Positions 23,237-33,949 of a stretch of DNA of 64,000 bases are shown here, piece by piece (within the stretch, counting starts at the first letter, position 1; each line of letters opens with the position of its first letter). Location of the stretch: NCBI GenBank assembly GCA_021464245.1, contig JADCRB010000064.1, positions 1,260,218-1,324,217 of the forward strand, written 5' to 3'. A program made the translations under genes and the position numbers. This stretch comes from Carallia brachiata. Lineage: Eukaryota > Streptophyta > Magnoliopsida > Malpighiales > Rhizophoraceae. The notes under the pieces are model-generated. The model was not told the DNA's origin. It saw nothing but the letters and a program-made list of their open reading frames with translations, and did no database searches.

Positions 23237-26200
23237 TTACGCAATGATCAAAACAAACGAGGTGAAAACCATCCAAAGGAAGCTAGATATCCACGTAAAA
23301 AAATCATTTTGAGGGGAGGAAGAAGTCGAAGCCATTGCTGTCGTGTTTCTTGCTGCTGTCTTATTGGTCCTGTGGCACAGTTGGAACTATATTTAGTGTG
23401 CGCTAAATAATAAAATTCAACCCACTTAAATGGAAGGTTAGCTGTCTCAAATAAAAACTTACCCGGCAGTTACATACAAGCAGTTATCATAGCCTGCAAA
23501 AACAAAGTTAGTTTTGTATAGCAGACAAGAAACTTCAGGGAAAATGCAAGCTAAAGGCAGCTACCAATTGATGTCTGCCAACTTAATGACTCTAATAATC
23601 CTACGAAGAAGCTTAGTGAATCCTAGCACAGCAGATGTAAATTCGCAGTTCATGATAGTGGAAAATCCAGAAACTTGACATGGTGGCCAAAGTTTGAGCG
23701 CTTTGACATTGATGCGGTAGTCTCTTAATTCAACTACTTCACAGACTGAAAAATGCTATTTCCAGGTGGATGGGGCGGCACTAATAATCCATGCAAATGG
23801 AATGAAAATAGTTAAACCAGAAGACTTCAACCAGATGTGATTGCATAAACATACTTGGATCTTTGTCAACTTTAACTCCTGTCCTCCAAAACTGCAAGCA
23901 ACATCAGTGGCACCATTCTGCTGGTAGTAACTGTTAAATACAAAAGATGCGTGAGAAAGTAGAGTATCTGGCTCAAAACAAGGCTGGCTAGGTTGAACAG
24001 CAGAACAATCCACATTCCCGGACCACATGCCCAATCTAAGGCATTCTGTAAGTCAAGCTGAGAAGCATTATTTGAAGCAATGCACCATGTAGTTCCATTA
24101 AAACTGGTGGAGCTTGAGTTTGAAGGCACATCAACAACACCTTTTCCAGTGAAATCCAGATTATAAACACTCGTCTGGTCAGGATAAAATAAACCCCAAT
24201 TCCTCTCAGATTCAAGACCAGGCTTTCTGTTCTCGTTGAATAATGAGAAGATGTACACATCTAGCTCCTCTCCAGGCTTCGCAGGAGTACCAGCATTATC
24301 AATTACATGATGGATCAAGTTAGTGTTATAAGTTTGGGCATTATCGGGAGTTGCGGCTTTCTCACTGGGTGATCCTTTCGATGGCCAGCCCGTCTCAGTG
24401 ACCATAATCTTAATTGTTCTAAAGTTCAGAGCCATTAGGGCAAAATAAAGGGAATCAATCTGAGCATCAAACATATTTGTGTAAATCAATCCAGTGTTCG
24501 GATCAATCACTTCTGAAGACGACTCAAATAAAGCATAATCCAAAGACACATTGTTTGGGGAGTCTCTATAGGCATAGTAAGGATAAATGTTAATCATAAA
24601 AGGGGATTGGTTTTCAGCAAGGAATTCCAACATAGGCTTCAGGAAAGAAGCATAGCTGCTGTTAAAAGCCCCGGCAGAAGGTGGAAAAGAGCGGGACAGA
24701 ACCCCAAGAGAATGGGTGCTTGAAACCTTAATCCTTTTATGCAGACCAGCTTTTTTCAGGGCTGTGAGAACATTTTGCATTGCAGGTACAACCATAGCAG
24801 AGGCATTATTGGGGCTTTCTGTCACTTCAGCACCAACAGTGATGTATGATCTTTGTAGCTGGATAGTAAGGTAGGATGCTGTTCTTCAACCAAGTGTCTG
24901 CATTGGATTGGAATTGGGATAATGGTAACAAGTCTGAATTGGCTACCCCAACCATAAGTTCCACTCCAGTGTTTGCAAAGGCCTTGAGGACCTGGATGTT
25001 AGAGTCGTACATCCTCACATATTTTATGTTATGTTGTTGAACCAGCTGTGCAGCCTTATCAGGTGTTGGAAGATCATCTGCATTCTTCCATAGCAAACTC
25101 CAATTGTGCTTCCCCTGCAGAAATCTACGACGAGACACTAGCATGAGTTTTTAGTCCCTTTCACCAGTTTTTAATTTTAAGATCTCTATATATGGCTCAT
25201 TGCTTTTAGCACAAGAACAAAGATGCCAAGCAATAGTTTGCCTCAGTTAAATGCACGAGTGAGCCAACCTGGCTAAGCTTGGTTGACCATAAGAGTGTGT
25301 GTTGGTGGTTCAAAGCCTAATGTACTCAAATTCCACAAAATCTGGGCTTTACAATCGATGTACCAAAAAATATGCACGAAAGTGATCCAGGTGGATGCTG
25401 CGGATCAACATTTAAGTGATTTAGGGTCATCCTTCAATGTCACCACAGTAGACAATGCAAATGTAATAGGCAACATCTGCTTTGTCATTACAGCTAGCTT
25501 TCAAATGTATCTCACGTAAATGTAACCAGAAAGCAAATGACACCAAATTGAAAAGGCAAACCAATGCTCTTGTGATCCTGTTCTCTCTCACTAGGACAAT
25601 CGGTTTGCTATCTTTTTTTTTTTAATCTTTCTTGTCATGCTATTCCAGTTTCAAGGAATGAAGGCCCTATTCATGGGCACAAACAAGTAGGATATCACTA
25701 AGCAGAAGGCAACATTGTCAGCAATTCACCATCCTCGGACAAAAGACCCCGTCGATGCAGTTAAATTGCTTACTGAATGTTGAGTTGAAATCCCTTTGTT
25801 ACACACTTACCTTTTGAAACATCAACAAATTATTTCGGATTTATGAAGCAACTATATTTGATGCTATACAATGTCTTGTGATTGTGGAATCACAAAAACC
25901 ATCTAATTCATGATCAGCCTTCAATGTAATCATGGAAGCTCATAAAGGAAAATCATAAAGGGGTCCAGTCCATGAACTGAATACTGCATTCTGCCAGGGA
26001 GAATTAATGGGATATCTCTGAATGCAACTACTGGTCATTAAAATTTACCAATGGTTAAATGGATTCCATTTATTCCAGACTACAAAAGAACAGCAAGGGG
26101 GTATTAGTCCAACAAACGCTTTTGGCTCATTAGCGCACTCTAATAAACAGAAGCATCTTCCAACCAATGAGCTATAGCTCAGTGGTACTGGAGCCGACTG

Positions 26201-26762
26201 AAGGCCCCGAGTTAGAGTTCCTGTCCTCGAGTTGGAATTCGAGTCGGAGCCAACTAATCCAACAAAAAAAAAGAAAGAAAAAAGAAAATTCATCTTCCAA
26301 GCTGGTAGTCCTGAAACCCTTTTAGGCAGCAAACTTTAAAAATTAAAACTAGGCCAAGATATAGTAGGGCAAAAACTGAGAAAAGAAAAGGATAGGAAGA
26401 CAACCAACATTCCTGATTTAAGTCGAAATAGACTCAAATTAGTCCATAATATCAAATTCGCACTTAAAAGTCGAGAGGAGAAAACTTAATTATCTGCACA
26501 AAGAGAGGCAAGGTTACAATGGAAACAACTCAAAACTCCCCACACTACATACATATAAACAAGCAAAATAACCCAACACTGAGTAAAAAGGATAAGAAGG
26601 CCACATTGATCAATTAAGATGTAAGATGCACCAAAATTAATGAAAATAGATAACTTAAGGAAAATGCATTACAGAAAAGAAGAAGAAGAAGAAAGAGACC
26701 GTACCAAGCAGTAATGTAAGCAACAGTGACATAGCGAAAACGAGTTTGAACCCTCTCGCCAT
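23237..26762 (-). CDS. GH17 beta-1,3-glucanase with X8 domain and GPI signal; several indels
   Basis: Plant GH17/X8 proteins of this type hydrolyse or bind callose at the plasma membrane and plasmodesmata. Four exons fit on the minus strand: 26705-26762 (signal peptide MARGFKLVFAMSLLLTLLL), 23855-25114 (GH17 plus most of X8), 23463-23493 (YDNCLYVTAG) and 23237-23369 (TNKTAARNTTAMAS, then a hydrophobic GPI-type tail ending at 23237). GH17 landmarks: LPTPDKAAQLVQQHNIKYVR, VGAEVTES (acid/base E), VTETGWPSKG (nucleophile E) and LFNENRKPG. X8 landmarks: WCIASNNASQ and NVDCSAVQPSQPC. The frame breaks about five times: exon 1/2 junction, 25083, ~24845, 24017 and 23882, mostly one base short in a short run. 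Allowing six bases in total gives 1,488 nt (495 aa) with every splice phase consistent. It is either a pseudogene or poorly polished sequence. A SINE sits in intron 1. Confidence 0.82.
26154..26163. repeat. SINE target duplication, left
   Basis: catcttccaa is repeated exactly at 26291-26300, on either side of the SINE. Confidence 0.75.
26164..26290 (+). mobile_element. tRNA-derived SINE in GH17 intron 1
   Basis: Flanked by a perfect 10-bp duplication (catcttccaa). It starts with a Pol III A-box-like word (tatagctcagtggta), has a B-box-like word (gaattcgagtcgg) about 60 bases on, and ends in an A-rich tail (aaaaaaaaagaaagaaaaaag). It is about 127 bases, short for a plant SINE. It is inserted opposite to the direction of the host gene. 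Confidence 0.75.
26291..26300. repeat. SINE target duplication, right
   Basis: An exact copy of 26154-26163, straight after the A-rich tail. Confidence 0.75.
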
Positions 26763-27669
26763 TTTTCTCCAGTAAATAGTAAAAACCCTTTTCTTTTCTT
26801 TGAGTGATCAGTCAGTAATCCTCAAATGCTCTCTCTTTCTCTCTCTCTCTCTGTGGGAGTCTGATACAACTTTACACTTATTCTTCTTCTTCTTCTTCTT
26901 CTTCTTCTTCTTCTTCTGCTTTAATCTTCGTCTGATACTGTTAACGTTCTTCTTTGTTGTGGGAATCTTTTGAGAGCACAACGTCTCTCTCTGTTATCAG
27001 CCAGCCTCTCCCAATGGCTTTTTCGCTCGCGGCCCGAGAGAGAACGAGAGAGTACTTATGTTACTTGGACGAGTAGGCGCTGCAGTGTTGTTGGCTTTTT
27101 GCATAGCGTAGGGGCTTTTGAGAGGGCACTGTCAGCCTCGATGGTCGTGTCTGGGTGCTGACACAGTGGTCGGACCGGGATTTCGGATTTTTTTTATTTT
27201 TATCAAATAGAGTTTAGAGACGCGTCTCGATTCCGCTAAATTTGGCGCGTCTGTTCTGTTCTCTTCTGCTTTTCATGTTCCCCAATAAACCCCACCCACC
27301 AACACAGCGCTAATAAGCTACTCTTCTTTAAATAATATATCATAATTAATTTGTTTTATTAAAAAAAATAGAACAGTGAATAATAATTGATGATTTCTTT
27401 TTTTGCTCTGGTGCAACAGACCAAAGATTTCATGGAATTTTTTTTTTTTAAATTAGTGATCTCATTATATTCCCCGCAAAAGCAAATGACTGACATATAA
27501 TGTAATCATTGTTTAAGATATTGTTTTGTTTCCTTCTTTTATCTTTTTTGAAAAGGAGATTGATTTTTTTTTTCCTCCCAGAAGATGATGCATCTTTTGA
27601 AATTTTAGGAGGCATGTTAGTTTGTATTGATTTTTTTGTTTTTGTTCAATTAAATCGACGAAGGGGGGC
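26763..27669. other. GH17 upstream region with GA and GAA tracts
   Basis: This is the 5' flank of the minus-strand glucanase gene. It contains (TC)n at 26829-26852 and (TTC)12 at 26881-26916, which are GA and GAA repeats on the gene's strand and probably lie in its leader or core promoter. No other gene is visible. Positions 27340-27669 are AT-rich. Confidence 0.6.
26829..26916. repeat. (TC)n and (TTC)n microsatellites
   Basis: A tc-dinucleotide tract at 26829-26852 and twelve ttc trinucleotides at 26881-26916. Confidence 0.9.
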
Positions 27670-27960
27670 TTTTTTTTTTTTTTTTAATCAACAAGGAAGG
27701 AATTATACCCAAGTAAAACAAAGAAAGTTACATCTACATATACTAAAAAAGACCATGCCTTGGCCAATAGACTCCCAATGCATCTTGCCTAAGCAATTGC
27801 AGTACCTGAGAGAGTGGCTCATGATAAATGTGAAAACCCCACGCTAGAGAAAGAGCAAAATTAACCATTGAGTCAGTTACTATATTTCCTTCACAATGTA
27901 TATGGTGAAGTGAGATAAACCAGTGTCGGCTCAATAATTCACAAACATGCTAAATTAAGT
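27670..27960 (-). mobile_element. 5'-truncated LINE, 3' end with RNase H-like tail
   Basis: It begins with a long poly-T (poly(A) on the minus strand). On the minus strand it reads a fragment ending GVYWPRHGLF, preceded by HIHCEGNIVTDSMVNFALSL. This fits the terminal H..REGN..AD..A block of the RNase H-like domain at the end of plant LINE ORF2. Everything upstream (reverse transcriptase, endonuclease) is missing, as in a typical truncated insertion. Its left border is the word gaaggggggc at 27660-27669. Confidence 0.55.
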
Positions 27961-28225
27961 TTGGGGGGCCTTTTTTTTTTTTTTAACAACAGAAAAAGAT
28001 GCATTGCATTAAGACATATAGTAAAGAGTTAGGGCCCAAAAGTATCCATTACATATGGAGAACCCACACACAACTCAAAATCCATCTTAAAGGCCCAAAG
28101 GAGGACAACACCAAGAAACAAGACACATCGGGCCTGAAATACCTGAGCCCACGCCTAAACAGAAACCCAGCCCAGACCGAGGGCAACAACAACACCGCTC
28201 CATAGCCCGTCCCTGATCAGAAAGA

Positions 28226-28234
28226 GAGCTGCAC
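28226..28234. repeat. 9-bp target duplication, left
   Basis: gagctgcac is repeated exactly at 28899-28907. Confidence 0.85.
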
Positions 28235-28898
28235 CAGTGTTGTTAAACCCGGACCGGACCCGCCGGTTCAATCGGTCAGACCAGTGACCGGTCAGAGGTC
28301 CTGTTCGGGTTTAGATTTAAAATACCATCAGACCGGACCGGTCAAAACCCGGTCAACGGACCGGTTCAACCGGTTGAACAGGTGAACCGGTTCCGGGTTG
28401 ACCGGTTCAATAATTAAAAAAAATTTCACCTTACTTTGTTAAAGTTGGGTTTTGAACCTATGATATGAAAGGCAAGTCTCACACCACTAGACCAACTTAC
28501 AACTTGTTGTAGACTTTCTTTTTTTTTACTTATTATTTTCTCATACTTCTCACATAATACATATATCATCCTATATAATTAATACATTAACACTTACTAT
28601 TTTCTCTTTTTAAGACAATTATTAATTTTCTTAATTTGTTAATTTTATTTTCTAATAAATTGTTAATCATTTATTTTAAATTTATAAATGTAAGTATTTT
28701 AATGCATATATATATATTATAATATTACATTGTATATATAAATTTTTAAGTGTAATGTATATAAATATGTATTTTTTTATATATTTAATATTAAATATCG
28801 GTTTTACCGGTTCAATTTTCGGTTAAACCGGTTGAACCGATTGGACCTTAAACTACTAAACTTTCTGGTTCAATGACCGGTCCGGTTTTTACAACATT
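28235..28898. mobile_element. Non-autonomous Mutator-type (MULE-like) element
   Basis: 664 bases flanked by an exact 9-bp duplication (gagctgcac), the length made by Mutator transposases. The ends are inverted repeats: the left end reads agtgttgttaaacccggacc, and the complement of the right end reads aatgttgtaaaaaccggacc. Sub-terminal regions are dense in accggtt words. There is no transposase. The middle (28441-28498) contains a tRNA-like segment on the minus strand. Related but older copies are at 22025-22460 and 32905-33545. It landed inside the retroelement at 27971-29374. Confidence 0.8.
28441..28498 (-). other. tRNA-like segment inside the Mutator-type element
   Basis: On the minus strand the words tggtctagtggt (A-box-like) and ggttcaaaacc (B-box-like) are spaced as in a tRNA gene or tRNA-derived SINE, and the ends (gttggtc and aacccaac) can pair partly. 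It is too short and imperfect to call a functional tRNA. Confidence 0.5.
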
Positions 28899-28907
28899 GA
28901 GCTGCAC
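28899..28907. repeat. 9-bp target duplication, right
   Basis: An exact copy of 28226-28234. Confidence 0.85.
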
Positions 28908-31900
28908 TAGCAACCGCCGGTGTGAGCAACAACGCCGACAAACGGCAAATGCCTTAAAGGCTTCAACAAATTACCGAACGCTACATAAGTCTAGCTCCAG
29001 ATGCACAAAAAACCTCAAGAAACAGACAGCAAAACCTAGGCACTAAACCGTCTTGACTCGGAGATCGGCTCCACCACACCACCCAAGATGAACCACCTAC
29101 ACAAGCTGTACATGGCCCGACTAGTGAACACAAAAAAGAGACATCCCCCACCCTCCAACCACAAGGCAGGCAGAGGAGGCAGGGTAGAGCACGCCAACAC
29201 AAACCCAACCTAAAAACAAAACAAGAACGAGACCAAGGAACAAAAGCACCGAACCCAACAATTAAGAGGCAAAAGTCTGACGAAACACCCACCAGAGGGT
29301 GACAAACGGCCACTGAAAGGACCGACGAAGACCAAAAACCCTCCTCTGGCACACAATAGTGGCACGCGCTAGAGGAAGGGGGGCATTTATGCACACAAAA
29401 AATTAGCATTAAATATGTACCTTGATTACAAGAAAATCATTATCATAAATGAGTTTTCTTTTCTTAACATTCTCTCCTTAAACCCTCTTAAACAATTATA
29501 TATTAACTGGCAATAAATCTCAAATTTTTACGTTAAAAGTAATATTGCATGCTAAAATAACGCACAAATCATAATATGAGTTGATATCCTCTCTACAACC
29601 TCAACCTTTTTTTAGTGTTGTAAAATTTAGTCCTGCTTGATCGATCAGATCGATGACCTACAAAATCCATCATATATCTGACTTTGTTAACTAAAAAACT
29701 ATTTGAATCATTAATTGGAAAAACTCTGGTCGACTAGAATGAGTTTTTGAAACCTGATTAACTCTGAGACCACGACAAATCGAATTGGATCTCTCTTCTG
29801 ACTAACAAATTAAAAAAAAAAAAAAATGAAAGCTTCTAGAGGCTGGGTTTTAACTGTTAACTTCAATTTTATCGTTCTTCACTCTCATAAACAATTCTAG
29901 ATCGGGACAACAAATCCTAGCCACATTTTATGTCAACTCAGTCTCGCTTTATGATTTTTGGATTTCAAGTCAATCTCATTTTGTGATTTCAGGTACATGG
30001 ATCTTCTTCTTTTCCTGTTTTCAGATCTTAATTAAACTAATTAAATCAAAGTTGATTAAACTAATTAAATTGGTGTTGGTTGTTAGTTGACAGATTCCTT
30101 CCTCATCCACGCGAGATATCTCTTATGCTCTATTTCCTCGCGCCTATCGAAAGTGGAAAACCTCAATTGAGGTAACTCAATTTACTTTTGCACTTTATTT
30201 GAGATTAAAAAGAAAAAGATAGAAATGTGAGAAGAATAAGAGTTTGAGAGTAATATTAAAAGAAAAGAACGTATTTTATTATGTATTTGAGAGGGTGTAA
30301 TTTGAGAAAATAAAGAATTAAATTATTATAATTGAGAATTAATGAAAAGTTAAGAAAAAATATATATATATAATATCAATTTTGATCTTTAAAAATAATA
30401 ATAAAAAAAAAAAGAAAGTTAAAGGCAAAACTATAATTGCACGTAAAAAACCGAAAAAAAGGAGGGAGGGGGGGGGTGTTGGGGTTTGTATTGCTTTCCC
30501 GCAATATTTGTGAATCAAATATGGTGGGACTCAGAAAATAATTTTCTGAGCCCCATATTTTATCTTTTCTATTCTATAAATTTCCAAATAACAATAAATA
30601 CCACATTTCATCTCAAATTCATTTTACTTGTAAAGAATCCTCTCTCCCAAAGAAGACTTGGTTTTCAATTGATTATTTTGAGTGCATTTTAATATTCCAA
30701 AAGGGCAAAAAACAAAGTCTTTTTTCTTTATTTGGTCCAAAGCAAAAAAAATTACTAGAGGAAGATATTATTATCACGTATAAAAGAAAAAAAAAAATAA
30801 AAAATTATTTTATACATTGATTCAATCGGACTAACCATTAAGCCATTGATTGAACTAATAATCTAGTAACTAAATCCTCTGTCAGGATTTATGCCCTAAC
30901 CACGTTTAATAACTTTGCTTTCCCCTTTCAAAGATTAAAACTTTGCTCCTGGTCTCTACCTATCTTTCCAAAAATTCAAACTTTGTCTATCATAGTGTAG
31001 TGTGATTCCTGAGCAAATTTCTTGTCCGATTTTTTAAAGTTGACACATTTCTTCACCAATTTACTCACAAAATGCTTGCTTCGAGTCTATTATTTCTTGG
31101 AGTCGTAAAATTCAGGGTAATTTTAATTATTTATTCTTCTTACTTAAACTTAAATATCTTTTCAAAGTTATTTTTAAACATAGTTTATCTATTTATATAC
31201 AAACGAACATTGATTTTGGTTTAATGATCGATTCTTAACATTTTATTTGTTTATCATGTTTCTTTTTTTGACATTTATTTATCATGTTACTTCAGTTTCC
31301 TGTCTTGGCTATGTGAGCTGCTAACTAACGAGATGCTTTATTATTTGATATTTGACGTCTGTTGCTCATACTAAATTATATACAAGAAGACTAAAAATTA
31401 TGGACAAAAGAAGTATTGTTTATATATTATTGTTTTCTCTATATTTCTTTTTTTTTTGGTAGAATCCTTTCTATATATCTCTCTCTTTTTTTTTTTTTTT
31501 TTAAACTGGAGACTAATTAATAAGAAATAAGGGATGAGGCAGAAGATCTAGATATCGAATATTAAATATAGCAGGTGAAAGAAAACTCCTCCAACCACTA
31601 CAACTAACAGTACAACACCCCCCCCCCCCCCCTCCTCAATGTTCTTCTTACTTTGTTAATTCAGAATGTTATGATTGAACTGGGCCTCTATAAATTGTTA
31701 GTCACCAAGAAAAAATCTGCATATGCTTGTACCGAGAACGAGGTATGTTAAACTTATCCAGGAATTGCAAAAGCTTCAACCACCGCGAAAGTTTCGGTAC
31801 CGAGAAAGAGATTTGTTAAGTTTAATGCAATTATTGTAATTTTTTTTCTTTTCGAAAAGGTAGAGCGACCAAAGATTTTGAAACGAATACTCGGAGCCAT

Positions 31901-32267
31901 TATTTTAATAATTCTGTGTTGGGTTTGAAAAAAGATTTAGCAAGAAAATTTTTCTTTTTTTAACAATATTTAATACATATATTTTATATTATAAAATAAC
32001 ACCCATTAAATTTAAATTTAATTTTATAATAAAAAAATTTCAAAATAATTTTTTTTAAAAATAAATCTCATTTAATACATATATTTTATATTTTCAAGCA
32101 ACACTCATTTAAAATTAAATTTCAGTTTTGTTAAAAAAAGAAATACCCTTTTAATTTGTCTCGGGTGCTACTCTTTGCACCTAACAACACCTTTTTCTTT
32201 TTTCCAAAACTTAAATAAAAATACATAATATATATATTAGTCATCGCCTTTATATACCAAATATATT

Positions 32268-32269
<2 letters not shown>

Positions 32270-32301
<32 letters not shown>
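32270..32301. repeat. (AT)n microsatellite
   Basis: A run of more than 30 bases of AT dinucleotides. Confidence 0.9.
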
Positions 32302-32305
<4 letters not shown>

Positions 32306-32904
32306 GGTTAGAAATATCAATTGACGACTTTATTTAATGTTTTAATAAAGAAGATATATTATTAAAATATTATTAAGTCTAAATAAAATTTTTTAAAATT
32401 TAATAATAATATTAATAAATTTAAAATTTAATATTATACTCACGCTTAATATTTATTTAATTAAAAAAAATTTAACAATAAAACTTAAATCTGTACCAAT
32501 GTTGAAAGAAATACACCGAATGAGTGTTTAAGGTGAAATCATTGTACTCCTTCTTTCACTTTTTGAAAATATACATCATTAATATATGCATCATCATATT
32601 TATAAATTAAAATTATAAGTTATTTTTTTATATTCTCATTTAATTTTTTTTATAAAAAATTTTTTTTACTCAAATACTGATAAATATAAATATGACTCTC
32701 CACGACCTACCTAATATATCAAATCAAATTCTGCCATCACCAAATCCTTCACGACTATCGACGAGAACACATAATACGTTTACCAAGGGAATTCCGCAGC
32801 ACAAACATTAAGATCTGAATTAACTGTATATAACAGATGCTGAATTACCCTCAAAATTACCGTCAAACGATTGAAATTATTGCAATCCACACGTTCAAAA
32901 TAAG

Positions 32905-33545
32905 ATTGTTAGAATCGAACCGATTATTGAGTTGAAAAGTTAAGAAATTTAAAATTCAACTGGTTCGACCGATAAAATCACAGTTAAACCGGTAAAATCG
33001 ATATTTAATATTAAATATATAAAAATTAAATTTTTATATAACTTATATAATTATAAAAAAATATTATATTATATTAAATAAGAATGATAATAAATATTTA
33101 AAATAAAGTGTATTTTAAGAATTATATTAATATTTAAATATATTAAGGATATTACAATTAATATATTTAACAAAATATAATTTATAAAAGTTAATTGAAA
33201 AAATAATATTTATAAATAATGATTAAATATTAATTTTTAAATTTTAAAGATTAAATTGAAAATTTTAATCAATTGAGAACTAAATTAAAATTTTTAGTTA
33301 AAATTAGAGTTTTAATTATAATTTAGATAAAATTTTGGGTCAAATTATAATCTAAAATTTTTTGGTTTAAATCGAACCGGTTCAACAGGTCCGATTTTTT
33401 TGGCAGTTTTCTCGATTTTTGATCGATTTTTCCGGTTTTTGACCGATTTTTTCTTATCCGAATCGAATTCTATTTTAGGGTTGACCTGGACCGAATTTAA
33501 GATCGATTCCCAATTTTTTTAGTTGAATCGACAACTCCGGTCTAA
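32905..33545. mobile_element. ACCGG-type inverted-repeat element (diverged)
   Basis: The left end has 'gaatcgaaccgatt', 'ctggttcgacc' and 'aaaccggtaaaatcg'. The right end has 'aaatcgaaccggttcaac' and 'gttgaatcgacaactcc'. The AT-rich middle resembles that of 22025-22460. No clear target duplication, so this is an old member of the same family. Confidence 0.4.
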
Positions 33546-33949
33546 TTCTTACTTCATTGATTCAAAAACGCAAAAGTATTATTTTTCTGTCAACCACTTA
33601 AATTATGTAATTATATATTTTTATAAATGCTTATCATATGTCATGTTGTGGGGAGACGATGAGAACGGTCGCATCCGATTGCATCCCTTTCCTCAATCGA
33701 TTAACCGCCACGTACCACGAGAGTCCGATTTCAAAATTTTAATAATGCGCGGTCCGGTCCTCCCTCAGTTTGAATTTATGCAGGGTCTCTCTGTCTTTCG
33801 TTACTTTTTAAAAAACTGAACCCAAAAAATAAAAAATAAAAAAAACAAAAACAAAAGCAAAAACCCCTTGAAAAAAGGACTTATTAAAACCCTAAATTAA
33901 AGGATTATTTTTTTTAACAAAAAAAAAAAACAAGAAGAAGAAGGGGAGC

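Larger units (their letters stand above)
27971..29374 (-). mobile_element. Second poly(A)-tailed retroelement, interrupted by a Mutator-type element
   Basis: It starts with a poly-T of 14 at 27971, preceded by a ggggggcc word much like the border of the previous element. It continues as a GC-richer block on both sides of the insertion at 28235-28898 and ends near 29374, before another gaaggggggc (29375-29384). No protein domain is recognisable. The minus strand has long open frames without family features. The composition resembles the block at 1932-2784. I read it as a LINE-type remnant. Confidence 0.45.
29385..33949. other. AT-rich intergenic region
   Basis: No gene is visible over 4.5 kb. 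It contains a C-run at about 31617-31632, a two-copy 'taccgagaa' duplication (31729-31772 and 31797-31839), an (AT)n tract at about 32270-32301, and an ACCGG-type element at 32905-33545. The last few hundred bases before 33950 include the MKK6 promoter and an A-rich leader. Confidence 0.6.

Noticed and set aside
28981..29409. 142-residue open frame on the minus strand
   Set aside because: Composition is skewed by the GC-rich retroelement; no domain or start context.
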